A stretch of 64,000 bases of DNA from Pyropia yezoensis (lineage: Eukaryota; Rhodophyta; Bangiophyceae; Bangiales; Bangiaceae), in the NCBI GenBank assembly GCA_009829735.1, contig CM020619.1:13011777-13075776 (forward strand), read 5' to 3'. The notes beneath the pieces are model-generated. The model was given only the letters and a program-made list of their open reading frames with translations, did no database searches and was not told where the DNA came from. Below, in pieces: positions 32,037 to 42,603 of this stretch (position 1 is the stretch's first letter; each line of letters starts with the position of its first letter). The translations under genes were made by a program, and so were the position numbers.

Positions 32037-32822
32037 ATGGCCATTCTATCTACCCTCATAGCCTTCTCCGTTGCTAAGAAGGTTGCCGTCCTCACTGCCG
32101 CCTACGCATATGGCCTCCCCCGTGTGTATCGTGTGGTCCTCAGGGCGACGCGGGTGCACGTGGCACAGCCTTCGGCAAGGGCAATGATTGCACGCAGCAC
32201 ATCCCGCACTCTCCGCACCCTCCGGCTGCCGGCCAAGGCTGTGGCGGCGGTGCGAGCGCGCCTCGTCCAGGGCACGGGCGGCACCGCCGCGGGCGCGGGC
32301 GCAGACCCGTCGGCGGCAGCGTCGGCGGCGTCGGCAACGGCATCGTCGGTGCCGTCGCAGCCGTTGCCGAGGGCGCGGACAGAGGGGGCGGCGGCGAACA
32401 AGGCGTCGGCGGCGGTACGTTCGTATGCGTGCGGGTTGGGGTGGGGAAGGGCGTGGCGGGGGAGGACTCGCGCTCAGGAACGCTGGGCTCTCCTCGGCGT
32501 CACGCAGCAGGGTGTCGTTAGGGCGTGGACCCCGGCGTCGGCGTCGGGGAGTGGGGAAGGTTGTGCCGGTGTGTGCTGGGCGTCGAGGACGTTTTGGAGC
32601 CTCGTGTACTGACGGCTGCAGAGGCCCTGTGTGCTGGACGTTTGCCCTTGGCGTGACTGTTGTGTGGCTGTGTTGGTCGCTTGGATGGGGATTTCTTGCG
32701 CGGGTGCTCAGGGGCTGGCGCTGCTGCTGTCCGGGGGACCGCCTGTTGCGGGGAAGGCGGTGCCCCTATCGGCGGGACCGCCCATGGGCGGCACGGCCGG
32801 CGCGTGGGTGCAGCAACCATGA
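32037..32822 (+). CDS. Small two-exon membrane protein of unknown function
   Basis: Proposed exon 1 is 32037-32414 and exon 2 32712-32822, 162 residues. The donor GTACGT lies at 32415 and the acceptor GTGCTCAG ends at 32711; both exons are phase 0. The start ATG is in CCATGG. Residues 1-30 are hydrophobic with a central Lys pair (MAILSTLIAFSVAKKVAVLT), suggesting a membrane segment or signal anchor. An Arg-rich amphipathic region follows (RVYRVVLRATRVHV, SRTLRTLRLPAKAVAAVRAR), then an Ala/Ser linker. Exon 2 is short and hydrophobic (GLALLLSGGPPVAGKAVPLS). An alternative acceptor at about 32611 would add a Cys/Trp-rich stretch. The family is not recognised; mitochondrial location is possible from the Arg-rich amphipathic composition. 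Confidence 0.42.
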
Positions 32823-33297
32823 CAATGGTGCCGCTGCCGCTGCAGGGCGCGTGGGCGTAAAGAATAAGTCGACAGCGGGATCGCGTCAAAGATGTTTCCT
32901 GCCTGTCTTCTTGGCGCTGTTGAGCGAAACGGACAGAGAGATCCATCGTCGGTGAGGAAAGAGAGATCCATCGTCGGCATGACCGACCGCGCCGCGGTTC
33001 GTTGGGTGAGCGCGAGCAGCACGCAGAACGTCCGCTCACGCAACGGTGCTTGCGCCTCCACCGCCACTCCCCTCTAAATTGGGTCAGTGCGGGCAGCAAC
33101 GATTACGAGACCGCGACCATGTTGACCCTCCGACACCCTAAAGGTACTGTGCCTGAGCCCGTCATTGTCAAACGCCCCCTCTGCTGGAGCACGAACAATC
33201 GAATGCCGCCGGCCTGGGCAGCGCAAAAAAAGAGGGAGAGGGGGGAGGACCGAAAAGGGAGAGGAGGGAAGAGAGAAAAGAGAGCGCAGCATCCACC
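32823..33297. other. Intergenic, convergent gene ends
   Basis: Contains a near-exact direct duplication of AGAGAGATCCATCGTCGG (about 32934 and 32961). A purine-rich tract at 33225-33285 is pyrimidine-rich on the strand of the NAA15 gene that ends at 33298. No gene seen. Confidence 0.4.
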
Positions 33298-36200
33298 TCA
33301 GGCGGCGGAGAAGAGATCACTCCTGGGGAACCGCGCACGACATGCCTTGGCTACACGTTCGACAGCAGAGGCCGACAGCGCCCGCTGTGCCTTCATGCGC
33401 TTGACCAGCGCCGCCAACGGCCGCGGGTCCCCAGTACCACCCACCACAGCCGCCGCCACGGCATCGGCGTAACTGTCGGCACCGCCGACGGCGTCGACGC
33501 CCACCGTCTCGGCCACCGTCACCAGCGTGGACGCCAGCATCCAGCTGACCTGGGTCTGTGCAGCATCAGCGGGAGCGGCTGTCACCTTCTTGGCCGCCTC
33601 GACCACCGCCGCCGCATGGGTGGCAATGTCACCACTTGGCCACAGCGCGGCGCCCACCACCTCCGCTCGCAGCACAGACGCCACGTCGGGGTGGACAGGC
33701 ACAAGGGTAGGCGCCGTGCCGCCGTCCGACGGGAGAGCGACCGCGCCACCGCCGGCAGCCACAAAGGCCGCCACGTCCGCGCCTGTTGGAGTGCAAGAGG
33801 CGGGCCCCCCTCCAGCGACCGCCATGCGAAACAGCAGAGTCGCGCGGACAGCGTCTGGGTGGGACGCGTCAAGAGCACGCGCGCGCAGAAGGCCACGAAG
33901 AGCGAGCAGGGGCTTATGTCGACGCAGCGCCACGGCCACCGCGATTGTGTGCGTGCGCACGTCCATTGGAAAAGCCTTTTCCAGACCCGCCACCAGCGGC
34001 ACACACGCACTCACGGGATCGACCAGATTCTTGACGTGCTCCTCCCCCGCAGGGTCAGTGTCCATCCAGCCCTTGGTAGCGGCGGCGCCGCCATGACCGG
34101 CCTTCTTCTTGCCGCTCTCGTCCTTGGCATCGTCCTCCTTTTTGCTGCCGCCACCCTTGACGTCAGCAGCGGCGGCGGCAGTGGCGGGGTCGGCTGGTCC
34201 GTTGGTCGCGGCGTGGCTGGCGCGACCCTTCGCTACCCGCTTCTTCAGCTTGGATAGTGCCTTCTTCCGTTCTGCCGGAGTCAAGTCGGCGGCTCCGAAG
34301 GGCATGAGGCTGGCCGATCCACCCGCCTTGCGCTGCTCCACCGGCATGTCAGCCAATGCGAGCAGGCACCTAATCGCTCCCCGTGCAGCATGGCCATACT
34401 GCGCATGGCACCGCACCGCGTCCTCCATTCGCAGCAAAGAGATGTACGACACGAGCGTCATCTTGCGCAGGCAATAAGTGTGGAAGTCAAACTGGTCCTC
34501 CTCAATGTCGTCAAAGTGCCCCAAGACTGCCCGATAATGCTTGAGCGCCCGCGGCACGTCGCCGTTCGCAGACAGGCCGTCAGCCATGGAGTTTTCGAAC
34601 CAGGACACCTGCATGTCGTAGAGGGCCTGGGCGCCACCGGAATCGCCATCGCGGGTGAAGAGGGAAATCCAACCCGCCGCGTCAGCCAGTCGACCAGCGC
34701 GCAGAGCCGCCTTCACCGCCTTGGTGTTGACATACCGGTCAGAAAGATCCAGTCGCCGCGCAGCGTCCGCCACGTCAGTCGCGCCAGACAGGTCGCCCGC
34801 GTGCTTAAGCACCCGCGCATGCACTAGCCGCGGCTCCACGATCGTCGGCCAAGCAGCAATGGTTCCTTCGCACATGGCAATTGCGGCCTCGTGGTCGCCG
34901 ACAGCGTCTAAATGCAGAGAGATGAAGTGCCGCACCCATAACTTGACGCCAGGCTCAGAGGAGGCGACGCTTTTGACAGCGGCGGTGTCACCGTTGCCAT
35001 CGCCGTCGCCGTGGGCTGTGCCGTTGGCAGTTGCGCCATCACCGACAGTTACGCTCCCGACACCAGCCGTAATGTCGACCACGGGCACGCCCTCATCCGC
35101 ATCAACGGCAGCGGTAATGGGGGAAGCGTCTACCGCTGGAGCGCACAACGACCCTTCTGGTTGGGGCGCAATCGTATCCTCCCCAACCGGTGGGGGCAGC
35201 TCGCCCGTCGCGTCCAAAGCGGCTGTGTAAAACGCAAACAGGCGGGCAATGGCAGCCACTTTCGTGGCATCTGCGTACAGGGGCTTGATGTCTGAAAAGG
35301 TGGACGGCACGCCTTTCACGACCATTGGTCGCACGTAAGCGTCGAGGCGAGCAAAAAAGTCTTGGCTCGACCCATCCAGGACCTCTAATGGTAGCCGCCG
35401 GCACAGCAACGATCTCTGGTGCCTCCGCGATAGCGCGTCGCTGAGGCGCACGACCCGGCGCACGTCAGCAGCGTCATCGGCCGAGGGGGAGGTCGGCACA
35501 ACGACACCAGACGCCACTACTGCCGCCACCGAACCGGACAAACACTCAAGCGGCGATGGGTACAGTGGCAGCGCCGCCTCATCCGTGGTGCTCTCAGATG
35601 CCACAGCCAGTGGCGGAGCGCCCCCTCCTGACAGTTCCGCCTGTTGAGCAGCGACTGCTGCGTGAAGTGCTGCGTGGTAAGCCCGGTTGTCCGGATTCAG
35701 ATCAAGCAAGTGCCGCAGGTCCGCCTCAGCGGCCACAAAGCGTCCAAGCCGGTGTAACACCCGCGCCCGCCGCTCCCGCCATTGTACCGAGTCCACCACC
35801 ACTCCACGAACAGAATCCAAGTGGGCCACAGTCGCAGCCAGGTCACCCCCTTCCTCCAGCAGCATCGCCTTGTAGAGCACCACTTCAGAGGCCTGGTAGT
35901 CAGAATCCGGGTCAGCTGATTCATTGTCCTTGAACGACGAAATGTACGAGTCGATGACCCGAACGGCAGTGGCAGTGTCGCCGCTCAGGTGGTTGGCCAC
36001 AGCCAGGCCTGCCCAGTTAACCCTCAGCCCTGGCTTGGAACTCAGCAGGAGATGACGAGTCTCAAGGAGCCCAGGAAAGTCCCGGATATGCACCTGCAGC
36101 AGCGCCAGGTCACGAAGGATTTGCGCATTGCCCGTGTCCAGCCGCAGCGCGTTCAGATACGCTTTGGCAGCCGCGTGATATTCTCGATCGGAGCGGTAGA

Positions 36201-36456
36201 GGAGGCCGAATACATGCCAGCACACATGCGAGCTCATCGCGGCGGCCAAGCCGCGACGTACAAGGGAGTAGGCCTCCTCCTTACGGCCGAGCGCGCTGAA
36301 GGCAAGGCCCTTCATCGCCAGCGTTTCACCATGACCAGGAAACTTGCGAAGAATCGCGTCGGCCGTCTTGATGGACTTTTTGAGCTGCTTCATTTCATAC
36401 AGGTGGACGACATGCTTGAACAGGGCAGCCTCCTTGGCGGGAAGCGACTCCGTCAT
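33298..36456 (-). CDS. NAA15: NatA N-terminal acetyltransferase auxiliary subunit NAA15
   Basis: A single exon of 1052 residues; the family is usually about 850-900, and the extra length lies in low-complexity inserts. NAA15 is the TPR scaffold that binds catalytic NAA10 and anchors NatA at the ribosome, which acetylates Ser/Ala/Thr/Gly/Val N-termini after Met removal. Near-identical blocks include KEAALFKHVVHLYEMKQLKK, HGETLAMKGLAFSALGRKEE, VRRGLAAAMSSHVCWHVFGL, LDTGNAQILRDLALLQVHIR, LPLEVLDG and DQFDFHTYCLRKMTLVSYIS. TPR helices run over most of the length. A basic/acidic segment (TPAERKKALSKLKKRVAKG .. KKEDDAKDESGKKK) matches the charged region after the TPR core in other NAA15 proteins. 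Family-unlike inserts occur near the positions encoded by 35000-35160 (Val/Asp/Gly-rich) and 35460-35640. The start ATG lies 3' to a purine-rich segment. The gene is divergent from the PDI gene. Confidence 0.96.
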   Translation of the reverse strand: MTESLPAKEAALFKHVVHLYEMKQLKKSIKTADAILRKFPGHGETLAMKGLAFSALGRKEEAYSLVRRGLAAAMSSHVCWHVFGLLYRSDREYHAAAKAYLNALRLDTGNAQILRDLALLQVHIRDFPGLLETRHLLLSSKPGLRVNWAGLAVANHLSGDTATAVRVIDSYISSFKDNESADPDSDYQASEVVLYKAMLLEEGGDLAATVAHLDSVRGVVVDSVQWRERRARVLHRLGRFVAAEADLRHLLDLNPDNRAYHAALHAAVAAQQAELSGGGAPPLAVASESTTDEAALPLYPSPLECLSGSVAAVVASGVVVPTSPSADDAADVRRVVRLSDALSRRHQRSLLCRRLPLEVLDGSSQDFFARLDAYVRPMVVKGVPSTFSDIKPLYADATKVAAIARLFAFYTAALDATGELPPPVGEDTIAPQPEGSLCAPAVDASPITAAVDADEGVPVVDITAGVGSVTVGDGATANGTAHGDGDGNGDTAAVKSVASSEPGVKLWVRHFISLHLDAVGDHEAAIAMCEGTIAAWPTIVEPRLVHARVLKHAGDLSGATDVADAARRLDLSDRYVNTKAVKAALRAGRLADAAGWISLFTRDGDSGGAQALYDMQVSWFENSMADGLSANGDVPRALKHYRAVLGHFDDIEEDQFDFHTYCLRKMTLVSYISLLRMEDAVRCHAQYGHAARGAIRCLLALADMPVEQRKAGGSASLMPFGAADLTPAERKKALSKLKKRVAKGRASHAATNGPADPATAAAAADVKGGGSKKEDDAKDESGKKKAGHGGAAATKGWMDTDPAGEEHVKNLVDPVSACVPLVAGLEKAFPMDVRTHTIAVAVALRRHKPLLALRGLLRARALDASHPDAVRATLLFRMAVAGGGPASCTPTGADVAAFVAAGGGAVALPSDGGTAPTLVPVHPDVASVLRAEVVGAALWPSGDIATHAAAVVEAAKKVTAAPADAAQTQVSWMLASTLVTVAETVGVDAVGGADSYADAVAAAVVGGTGDPRPLAALVKRMKAQRALSASAVERVAKACRARFPRSDLFSAA

Positions 36457-37329
36457 GGTGATGCGGGGCGAGGCCGGAGAGAGAAGAGTCGACCAAAACC
36501 GCTGCCTGCGTGGCAGTCCCGGTCAGCAAGCACAGCCAACCGGGGCGCCAGCGTCACAGGGACTTGCCGCTGCGAGACGTGACCCACAAAGCAGGCCCAG
36601 GGGTGAGCAGTCGGCAAAAGGGACAGACTCAAAAGAACCCTTCCGATAAATCAGCAGATGCCGCTTAACGCTAAGATAGTTCTGGTCGCGAAGCGCAGCC
36701 AGGTCGAAACCACACGGAAGATACACGCAGAGCTGCGCCTGTGGTGACGGAGCGACGCAGGCACCCTAACCGATCAGGGTTGGGCGCCGTGTCCCCAAGT
36801 GGCCTCGACTGTACTGTACGGCCGGCGACGACAGACAAATACTGACCGACATGTTGTTACAAGCAAACAAAGTATTTGTCCCTTTCCTGATCCCCCAAGC
36901 CCTGATTTTTATCAATGTAGCACCCCATATGTCTCAAGTTGTGACCAATCAATCAGGAGGTCCGTCTGACGCGAAAGCACCTACTGATGACCATTTTCTT
37001 GCTGACACCGTCGTTCCATGTTTCATAGGGTTCTTGACTGAATGGAACACTTTGGCGAACCAATAGCAGCAAGTGCTGCTGAGCGGTCCGGAGCGACAAG
37101 CCAAGCCCGCCCGTCCAGTCGGTAGAACGCAAGCTCTTGTCTCCGTCCTGGACCTGGTCTGCACATCAGCCTCGTGTCATGTGATTGCCTTGCCTTCCTC
37201 CAAACTTTCCTGCTGACTGTTGTTGCTGTTGTTGCAGCAGCTACTCCTTTTTCTTTTATCGTCTGGTGCACCACCACGACGTCGCTGTCGTTCGGCTTGA
37301 CTGACGTGCCGGCCCCCGCTTCCACGTCA
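36457..37329. other. Intergenic between divergent NAA15 and PDI genes
   Basis: AT-richer than its surroundings, especially 36830-37070 (ATTTTTATCAATGTAG and similar). A CTGTACTGTACGG motif lies at 36813. No TATA box could be placed with confidence. A T-rich stretch at 37200-37260 precedes the PDI start. The short frames here are not protein-like. Confidence 0.4.
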
Positions 37330-38923
37330 ATGGCAGCGGTGAGCCGGAGATGGCGGCGGTGGCCTTCGCTATTTGTATGCCTCGCGACGAGCGCGCTCTT
37401 GGCCGGGGTTGTCAGCACAGCGGCGGGCGGCATGTACAACCACAAGACGTCTTCGGTGGTGCAGCTTACCAGTGACAACTTTCGCTCCATGGTGCTGGAC
37501 TCCAAAGAGACCTGGTATGCTGGGGACGCTCTACGCTTAACACTATGGGACTTCTCTGCTGTGTTGCTCTAAACAGGTGGAAGTTGGGGTACTGATGCTA
37601 CGTTTCTGGTCGGTACTATCTTTTGGCTACCGACAGCTGGCCAGTTCCGTTGGGTGGTTTCTGACCCTAGTGACCTGGTGCATGCCTGTTATTCTCTCCG
37701 CGCTGATGGCTCGACCCTGCGCTCTGCGTTTCTTCTTGAGTAGGGCCGTCGAGTTCTACGCGGACTGGTGTGGCCATTGCAAGGAGCTGGCGCCCAAGTG
37801 GGAAAGTCTGGCGGCGCGGCTGGACGGTGTGGCTCGAGTCGGCGCCGTTGACGCGGACGCTGCAGGTGACCTCGTGTCTCGCTATTCGGTTGACGGCTAC
37901 CCTACCATCCTCGTTTTTTCTGGGCGCGTTGTCGGCGACGCCCGTCCGTCAATCGAATTCTCTGGCGACAGGTCGGTCGCCGTCCTGGCTGACTATGTGA
38001 AGGCCCACCTGCCCACCTACGTAGCAGTGGTGCGACCGAGCGGGGTGGACGCCTTCTTCGATGACGCCCGGCACCTGCCGCATGTTCTTCTCTTCTCACC
38101 AAAGAACGTCACGTCTCCTCTATACAAGGGCCTTTCCGCCGCCTATGCGGGGCGCTTGTCACTGGGCGAGCTCCGCACCGCCAACGAACCAGACGCGGCT
38201 CCCGTACTGGCGCGCTTCCGTGTGATGGGGCCGCATGCCAAGCGCCCCAAGCTCCCCGCCCTGTTGGCTTTCCCGCCGGCCTCGTCAGCACCTGCCGAGG
38301 CAGTATGGCACGAAGGCAAGGTCGACGCCCCGTCGTTGCGAGCTTTTCTGGACCGGATAGTGGCTACCTTGGGCCCCTCCGCGGCGGGCACGGCGGGCGG
38401 CGAGGGAGCCGATGACGGTGCGAAGGCACCCACCTTTGAGCAACCCACCGTTGCTGACACAGGGGTGGCGGTCCTGTCCAGCCGCGCCGACTATGATGCT
38501 CACTGCGGTGCTCGGGAAGACGGCCGCCTGTGCGCGCTTTCGCTGGGTGTTGGTCTCGCCTCCGAGGCGGGGCGTGCGGCGGTGGAGGCTTTGGCTGAAC
38601 GCTTCCGCTTTGATAACCTGGCGTTCGCTGTGGCCGACACCGGCGCCAGCACCGGTGCGGCGGCTCTTGCGGCTGTGCTGGGGGTTGGAAGCAGCAGAGG
38701 GGGGGGCGATAGCACATCTGTGACACCGCCAGCGGGCTTCGTGGTGGTGCGTCCCAAAAAGGGCCGCGTTGCTGTCATGGAGGGTGGTGACGTGGGGTCC
38801 TTCCTCGACCGCGTCGTAGGTGGGGACGCACGGTACAAGCGGCTCACGGACGAGCTGCCTGTCTGGACAGATGCGACAGCACCGAAGGCTGACGGTACAG
38901 CAGACGTCAAGGACGACCTGTGA
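37330..38923 (+). CDS. Protein disulfide-isomerase family protein (P5/PDIA6- or MPD1-like), ER lumen
   Basis: Exon 1 is 37330-37514 and exon 2 37744-38923, 454 residues. The intron (GTATGC donor, TAG acceptor, phase 2) splits a Trp codon, restoring KETWAVEFYADWCGHCKELA, the canonical thioredoxin active site with C71 and C74. The start ATG leads a basic stretch (SRRWRRWP) and a hydrophobic core (LFVCLATSALLAGVV), a signal peptide. YSVDGYPTILVFSG contains the cis-Pro. A second thioredoxin-like region without CxxC follows (VAVVRPSGVDAFF..), then a C-terminal domain resembling that of PDIA6 (CALSLGVGL, FDNLAFAVADTGAS, PAGFVVVRPKKGRVAVMEGG). The last residues are VKDDL, so KDDL could act as a KDEL-type retrieval signal. 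It probably forms or rearranges disulfides in the ER. Only one redox-active CGHC is present, where PDIA6 has two. Confidence 0.93.
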
Positions 38924-39443
38924 GTTGAGAGGGAGGTGGGTGAAGGGGCGGGGTGAGGTGTGGACGGCATCCATAGTAGAGGGCCACCCCCAAGCTTCAA
39001 AAGGAAGAATCGCGACCTGCGCTCATATGCCTACCACGCAGTGCAAGCCAGGATGAACCCAATACCTGGCCATCGCTATCTACAGTCCACGTCCCCAATC
39101 GAACATACAAGAGTCATGTTGCTAATAGTACATACAGAGGAGAGGCAAGGAAGGGCCAGGCTGAAGCCCGCCGCAGGCACTGCCAGTCAAAGATGAGGTG
39201 ACCGCCTGCGGCCCTCACCACTCCAGGAGCATCCCATACACCATACACGGCATACAATACACTAGACAGTCCCATCCACCGAAACACAACAGAGCGTGTG
39301 TGCACGCCCATCCATAGAAACAGCGATACCCCGAAAAAATACAGTCACCCAGCCCAGGCGACAGCCACACACGCACCCCCACCCGATTCCTTCCCCAATC
39401 ATTCACCGTAGCACATTGGGGCAGGATGCCATGGTGAGGGCGC
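38924..39443. other. Intergenic, convergent gene ends
   Basis: Moderate GC, AT-richer than flanks, with ATACA-rich short repeats (CCATACACCATACACGGCATACAATACAC at about 39233-39262, read in pieces). It probably holds both 3' ends. No gene seen. Confidence 0.4.
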
Positions 39444-40235
39444 TTAGGAATCCGCCTGCCCAACCCCGTTGGTTGGCTGAGGCGAGGTGCTGTTCTCCCG
39501 GCCGCGCCCGCCATCCCCCCGGCTCATCGCTCGGAGGAGGGAGGACACGCCCGAGGAGAGGTGTTTGAAAATGTTGGCATCGCCGCCGCCCTTGGCAGCC
39601 GCCTCGGCCTCGCCGCCGCCATCCGCTATGGGCATATCGTCCGTTACGGTCGTGTCGTCTGCTGCTGACTCTTTGCCCACCCGTGGCGACGGCTCCGGCA
39701 CATCGGCCGGCGGGACAGGGGCATCGTCCGGCGGCGCGCAAGCGTCCGAGGCGTCCGCAGGAGCACCATCCGACGGCGGCGGGGACCCATCGGCCGGCGG
39801 TAAGGGCGCATCGGTCGGCGGCGGCCCAGACGCGTCGGCCGGTGGCGGGGCGCCGTCACCCGCGGTGGAAGGGGCGGCCTCTACCGGTGGGGAAGGCACC
39901 ACAATGCCCTCACATGGTAGCGTTGGGGACTCGCCCCCCCCCCAGTGGTCGGTAACGACCGCCCCGGGGGCCACCTCGACCCGCCGGTTGTCGCCGCCCT
40001 CCCACGTCACCGTTCCCGCCGCCGCGTCGACGCGCGCGTACTTGTACTCGACCGCCTCGCCAGGCGATAGGGACACCGTCACGGTGGCGGGCGCGTCGTC
40101 GCCGTCGAGGGTGCGTGCCAGGCTGGGCGCCGTCGCGGGGGACCAGTCGCCCAGCGCGGGGTGGCCGCCAACGACACGGACGTAGGTGTCGGCAGGGGGG
40201 GAGGAGGCGTGCAACCGAAACGTAACGTCCGTCAT
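39444..40235 (-). CDS. CBM20 starch-binding protein without catalytic domain
   Basis: A single exon of 263 residues starts at ATG (MTDVTFRLHASS). Residues 1-100 match a CBM20 starch-binding domain: YVRVVGGHPALGDWSPATAP with W31, VEYKYARV, and TWEGGDNRRVEV with W78, N83 and R84, the typical WE..NR glucan-binding site. The rest is a Pro/Ala/Asp-rich disordered region built from degenerate PPADGSPPPSDGAP units. A short amphipathic helix follows near the C-terminus (ANIFKHLSSGVSSLLRAMSR) that could bind a partner or membrane. There is no glycosidase, phosphatase, kinase or transferase domain. No targeting peptide is seen, so it may act in the cytosol, where red algae store floridean starch. A role as starch-granule adaptor or scaffold is inference. 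The frame is open upstream without ATG. Confidence 0.85.
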   Translation of the reverse strand: MTDVTFRLHASSPPADTYVRVVGGHPALGDWSPATAPSLARTLDGDDAPATVTVSLSPGEAVEYKYARVDAAAGTVTWEGGDNRRVEVAPGAVVTDHWGGGESPTLPCEGIVVPSPPVEAAPSTAGDGAPPPADASGPPPTDAPLPPADGSPPPSDGAPADASDACAPPDDAPVPPADVPEPSPRVGKESAADDTTVTDDMPIADGGGEAEAAAKGGGDANIFKHLSSGVSSLLRAMSRGDGGRGRENSTSPQPTNGVGQADS

Positions 40236-42603
40236 CGTGTCGATGGTGGAGGGGAGGGGGAGGAAGGGGGGCGGGGGGGGAACGTCAGCGGCAGCCAGAA
40301 CACAAAAGCGGCGACCGGTATGGCCGTCGTCGTCGCGCACACGAGCGCGTGGCGCACCTTGTTCCCCCCGGCAACGCCCCCCCGCACAGTCTCGTCTGGC
40401 GTCGCACCCCAGGACGAGGCGGCGCCAGCGTCCGCCGCGACGGCGATAGCGGCGGCGACGGCGGTCGGGCGTACCGACGACGGCGCCGCGGCGGCGGGGA
40501 GGGGGCACCAATCACCGCGACTGCCACCAGCGCGTGCACACCAGCTCTGGGGTGAGGCCGGTTTGCACCGCCACTGGAAAACAAAAATGAGGCAACAGCG
40601 GGAGTGTCGGTTTCTTGCGCTTGGGGCCCATGGGAGGCGTGGCGCGGATGCGGGCCACCCAGACAACAGACGTCGCGGCTGCCACGCTGTGGGGGTCTTC
40701 TTGATCCGGCGGGCCGCCGTCTATCGCAATGGCCCATTCGGGCCATCAAAAAACGAAAAGAGGAGATCCGCGGTCACTACCGACGGTCGCGTCACTCGAC
40801 GAACGAAAGGCGGTATGTACTGACTGTACTGTACCGTACATCAGTACACCACATCATGGCTTGGCCGATGCCTCTGCTACGAACACACGTGGCGAGCAGA
40901 GCAAGCAAAAAACACCACAACAGTGGTCATGCCAAAGTAGAGAGCTTCGGCAACTGCGAAGTGGGTACCACACGTGGGTAAAATGTGGGTCGGCGACCCA
41001 CGTGGAGGTACCCAGATTTGTACCCAAGTCGAGCTTCGGCACCTCCGCAAATAAGGGTCGGGCCCTTGCCTCAATCTTGCTGACTGGGAAATACCCAGTT
41101 ATTGGGGCCCGCCCTTTATCCCCCTGGTAATTGGCGAATGCGACTGACAGAGCGGCCTATGGCGCAGTTCACGTGACCTGGGCCTGTACAGCAAGCTTGA
41201 AGCGTCAGCGGAAAGCGCCGTGCGAGGCGATGTTTGGGAACGGCCGTGTGGTGCCGCTCTTGCACGCCCCGCGTGACCCTCGGGTGTTTGTGAGGTAAAG
41301 GGGATGCGCCAGTCGCCCCAGGTGGCGGCGCCCCGTTCTGCGGCGGCGTGGGCATGGCCGCTGCCGAAGCAGGAGGCGCTGGGAGAGAGAGGCCCGAGTC
41401 GGCAGGCGGGCGAAGGACGGGAGGCGGGGGAAGGACCGGAGGCGGGGAAAAGACGGGAGGGGGGAAAGGGAAAGCAGGAGGACGTGGGAAAGCAGGGAAA
41501 GGCGCAGGGGGAGGCGAAGTAGGCATGGTGTCATTTCCGTGGGCGTAGAACAGAACGGAAGACCGGGTGCAGCACGCGTGGCAGCCGAAGTCGGCGGCAG
41601 AAGCACGAGCGAACGGGACACACGCTGCGTGTCGGCCCGGAGCCGGTCACTCCGCGAGTTGGCATGCAGGAGTGCAGACATGCCGTACGTCAGCAAGCAG
41701 CCCGCCGTGCGTGGGCAGGCAGCCCGCTGGGCTTCTGCGGACCGGTGCACACGCCGTGCGTTGGCAAGCGACGTAACCGCCGCTCGCTTGCCGCTGTCGG
41801 CTCGCAAGTATCGGCGTGTCGGTGCGAGCCCTTAAATAATTGCGTCACAAAGCGCTCGCGGGAAGCGCCCTCGGACCGGTATCTGACGTGGGTAGGGAGG
41901 GGTGGATAGCCATTTATGGGTCGTCAATCGTGGGTCGGGGGCCTAACGTGGCAGAAACGTGTCCCCGACCCACGCCACCGACGCACATTTGACATGCCGA
42001 ACGTGGCTGATTCCAACGTGGCTGCAGTGTGCTTGCGGCCGCGGCTATGGGCTGTCCGATGGTGGCCAATGGTTGGCCGAGATTGCACGACGTCGGTGAT
42101 TGCGTGTCACGCGGGGGTGGCTGATTGGCGCCTCCGGGGCGAGATTCCCTGCGTCGACGGTGTGCTGGCCGTGCCCCTGCTGGCCTGTTGTCGACGTGTG
42201 TGGAGGGTGTCGCCCGTGCATATCCCAGGCCCGTTGCGTGCGCGCACCTGCGTTTTTTGTGCGTGCACGAGGGGGGGGGCTTGGCCCGTGAGTGTGTGTG
42301 CGCGCCCGCATGCCTGAGGGGGCCATGCGTGGGGGGGGGTGCCCGTGCGGGCCCGTGTGCGTGCCCTGGCGTGGGGGGCTGCGCCGGCCCTACATGAGGG
42401 CAGGCACAGCGCGTCGAGGGGACGATTGCGAGGGGGGAGACATTGAACGACGAAGAAGAAGGACTCTTGGATTGCTGTGTCTGGGGCGTGCACGGACGTC
42501 GGCTGCCCCATCTACACAGATCCGCGGTCGGTAGCAGGCCGTGAGTCTGATACGATTTCTGCCAATACTGCCACACGAAGCTCTCTAGTGAGTCACCGTG
42601 ATA
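40236..42603. other. Intergenic/accessory sequence with repeat clusters
   Basis: 40236-40700 is the upstream region of the CBM20 gene. At 40818-40850 there is a TGTAC cluster (GACTGTACTGTACCGTACAT). At 40930-41060 the word GAGCTTCGGCA occurs twice, and CACGTGGGT/ACCCACGTGG and GGTACC are arranged as nested inverted repeats, suggesting a transposon end or hairpin. 41380-41520 is a G/A-rich degenerate minisatellite (GGAGGCGGGGGAAGGACC-like). 41885-41960 again has GTGGGT/CGACCCAC pairs. 42170-42380 is G/T-rich. No protein is supported. Confidence 0.4.

Noticed and set aside
41116..41807. Pro/Arg/Ser-rich minus-strand frames over the purine-rich minisatellite
   Set aside because: Composition follows the G/A-rich repeat on the other strand; no ATG-led protein-like segment.
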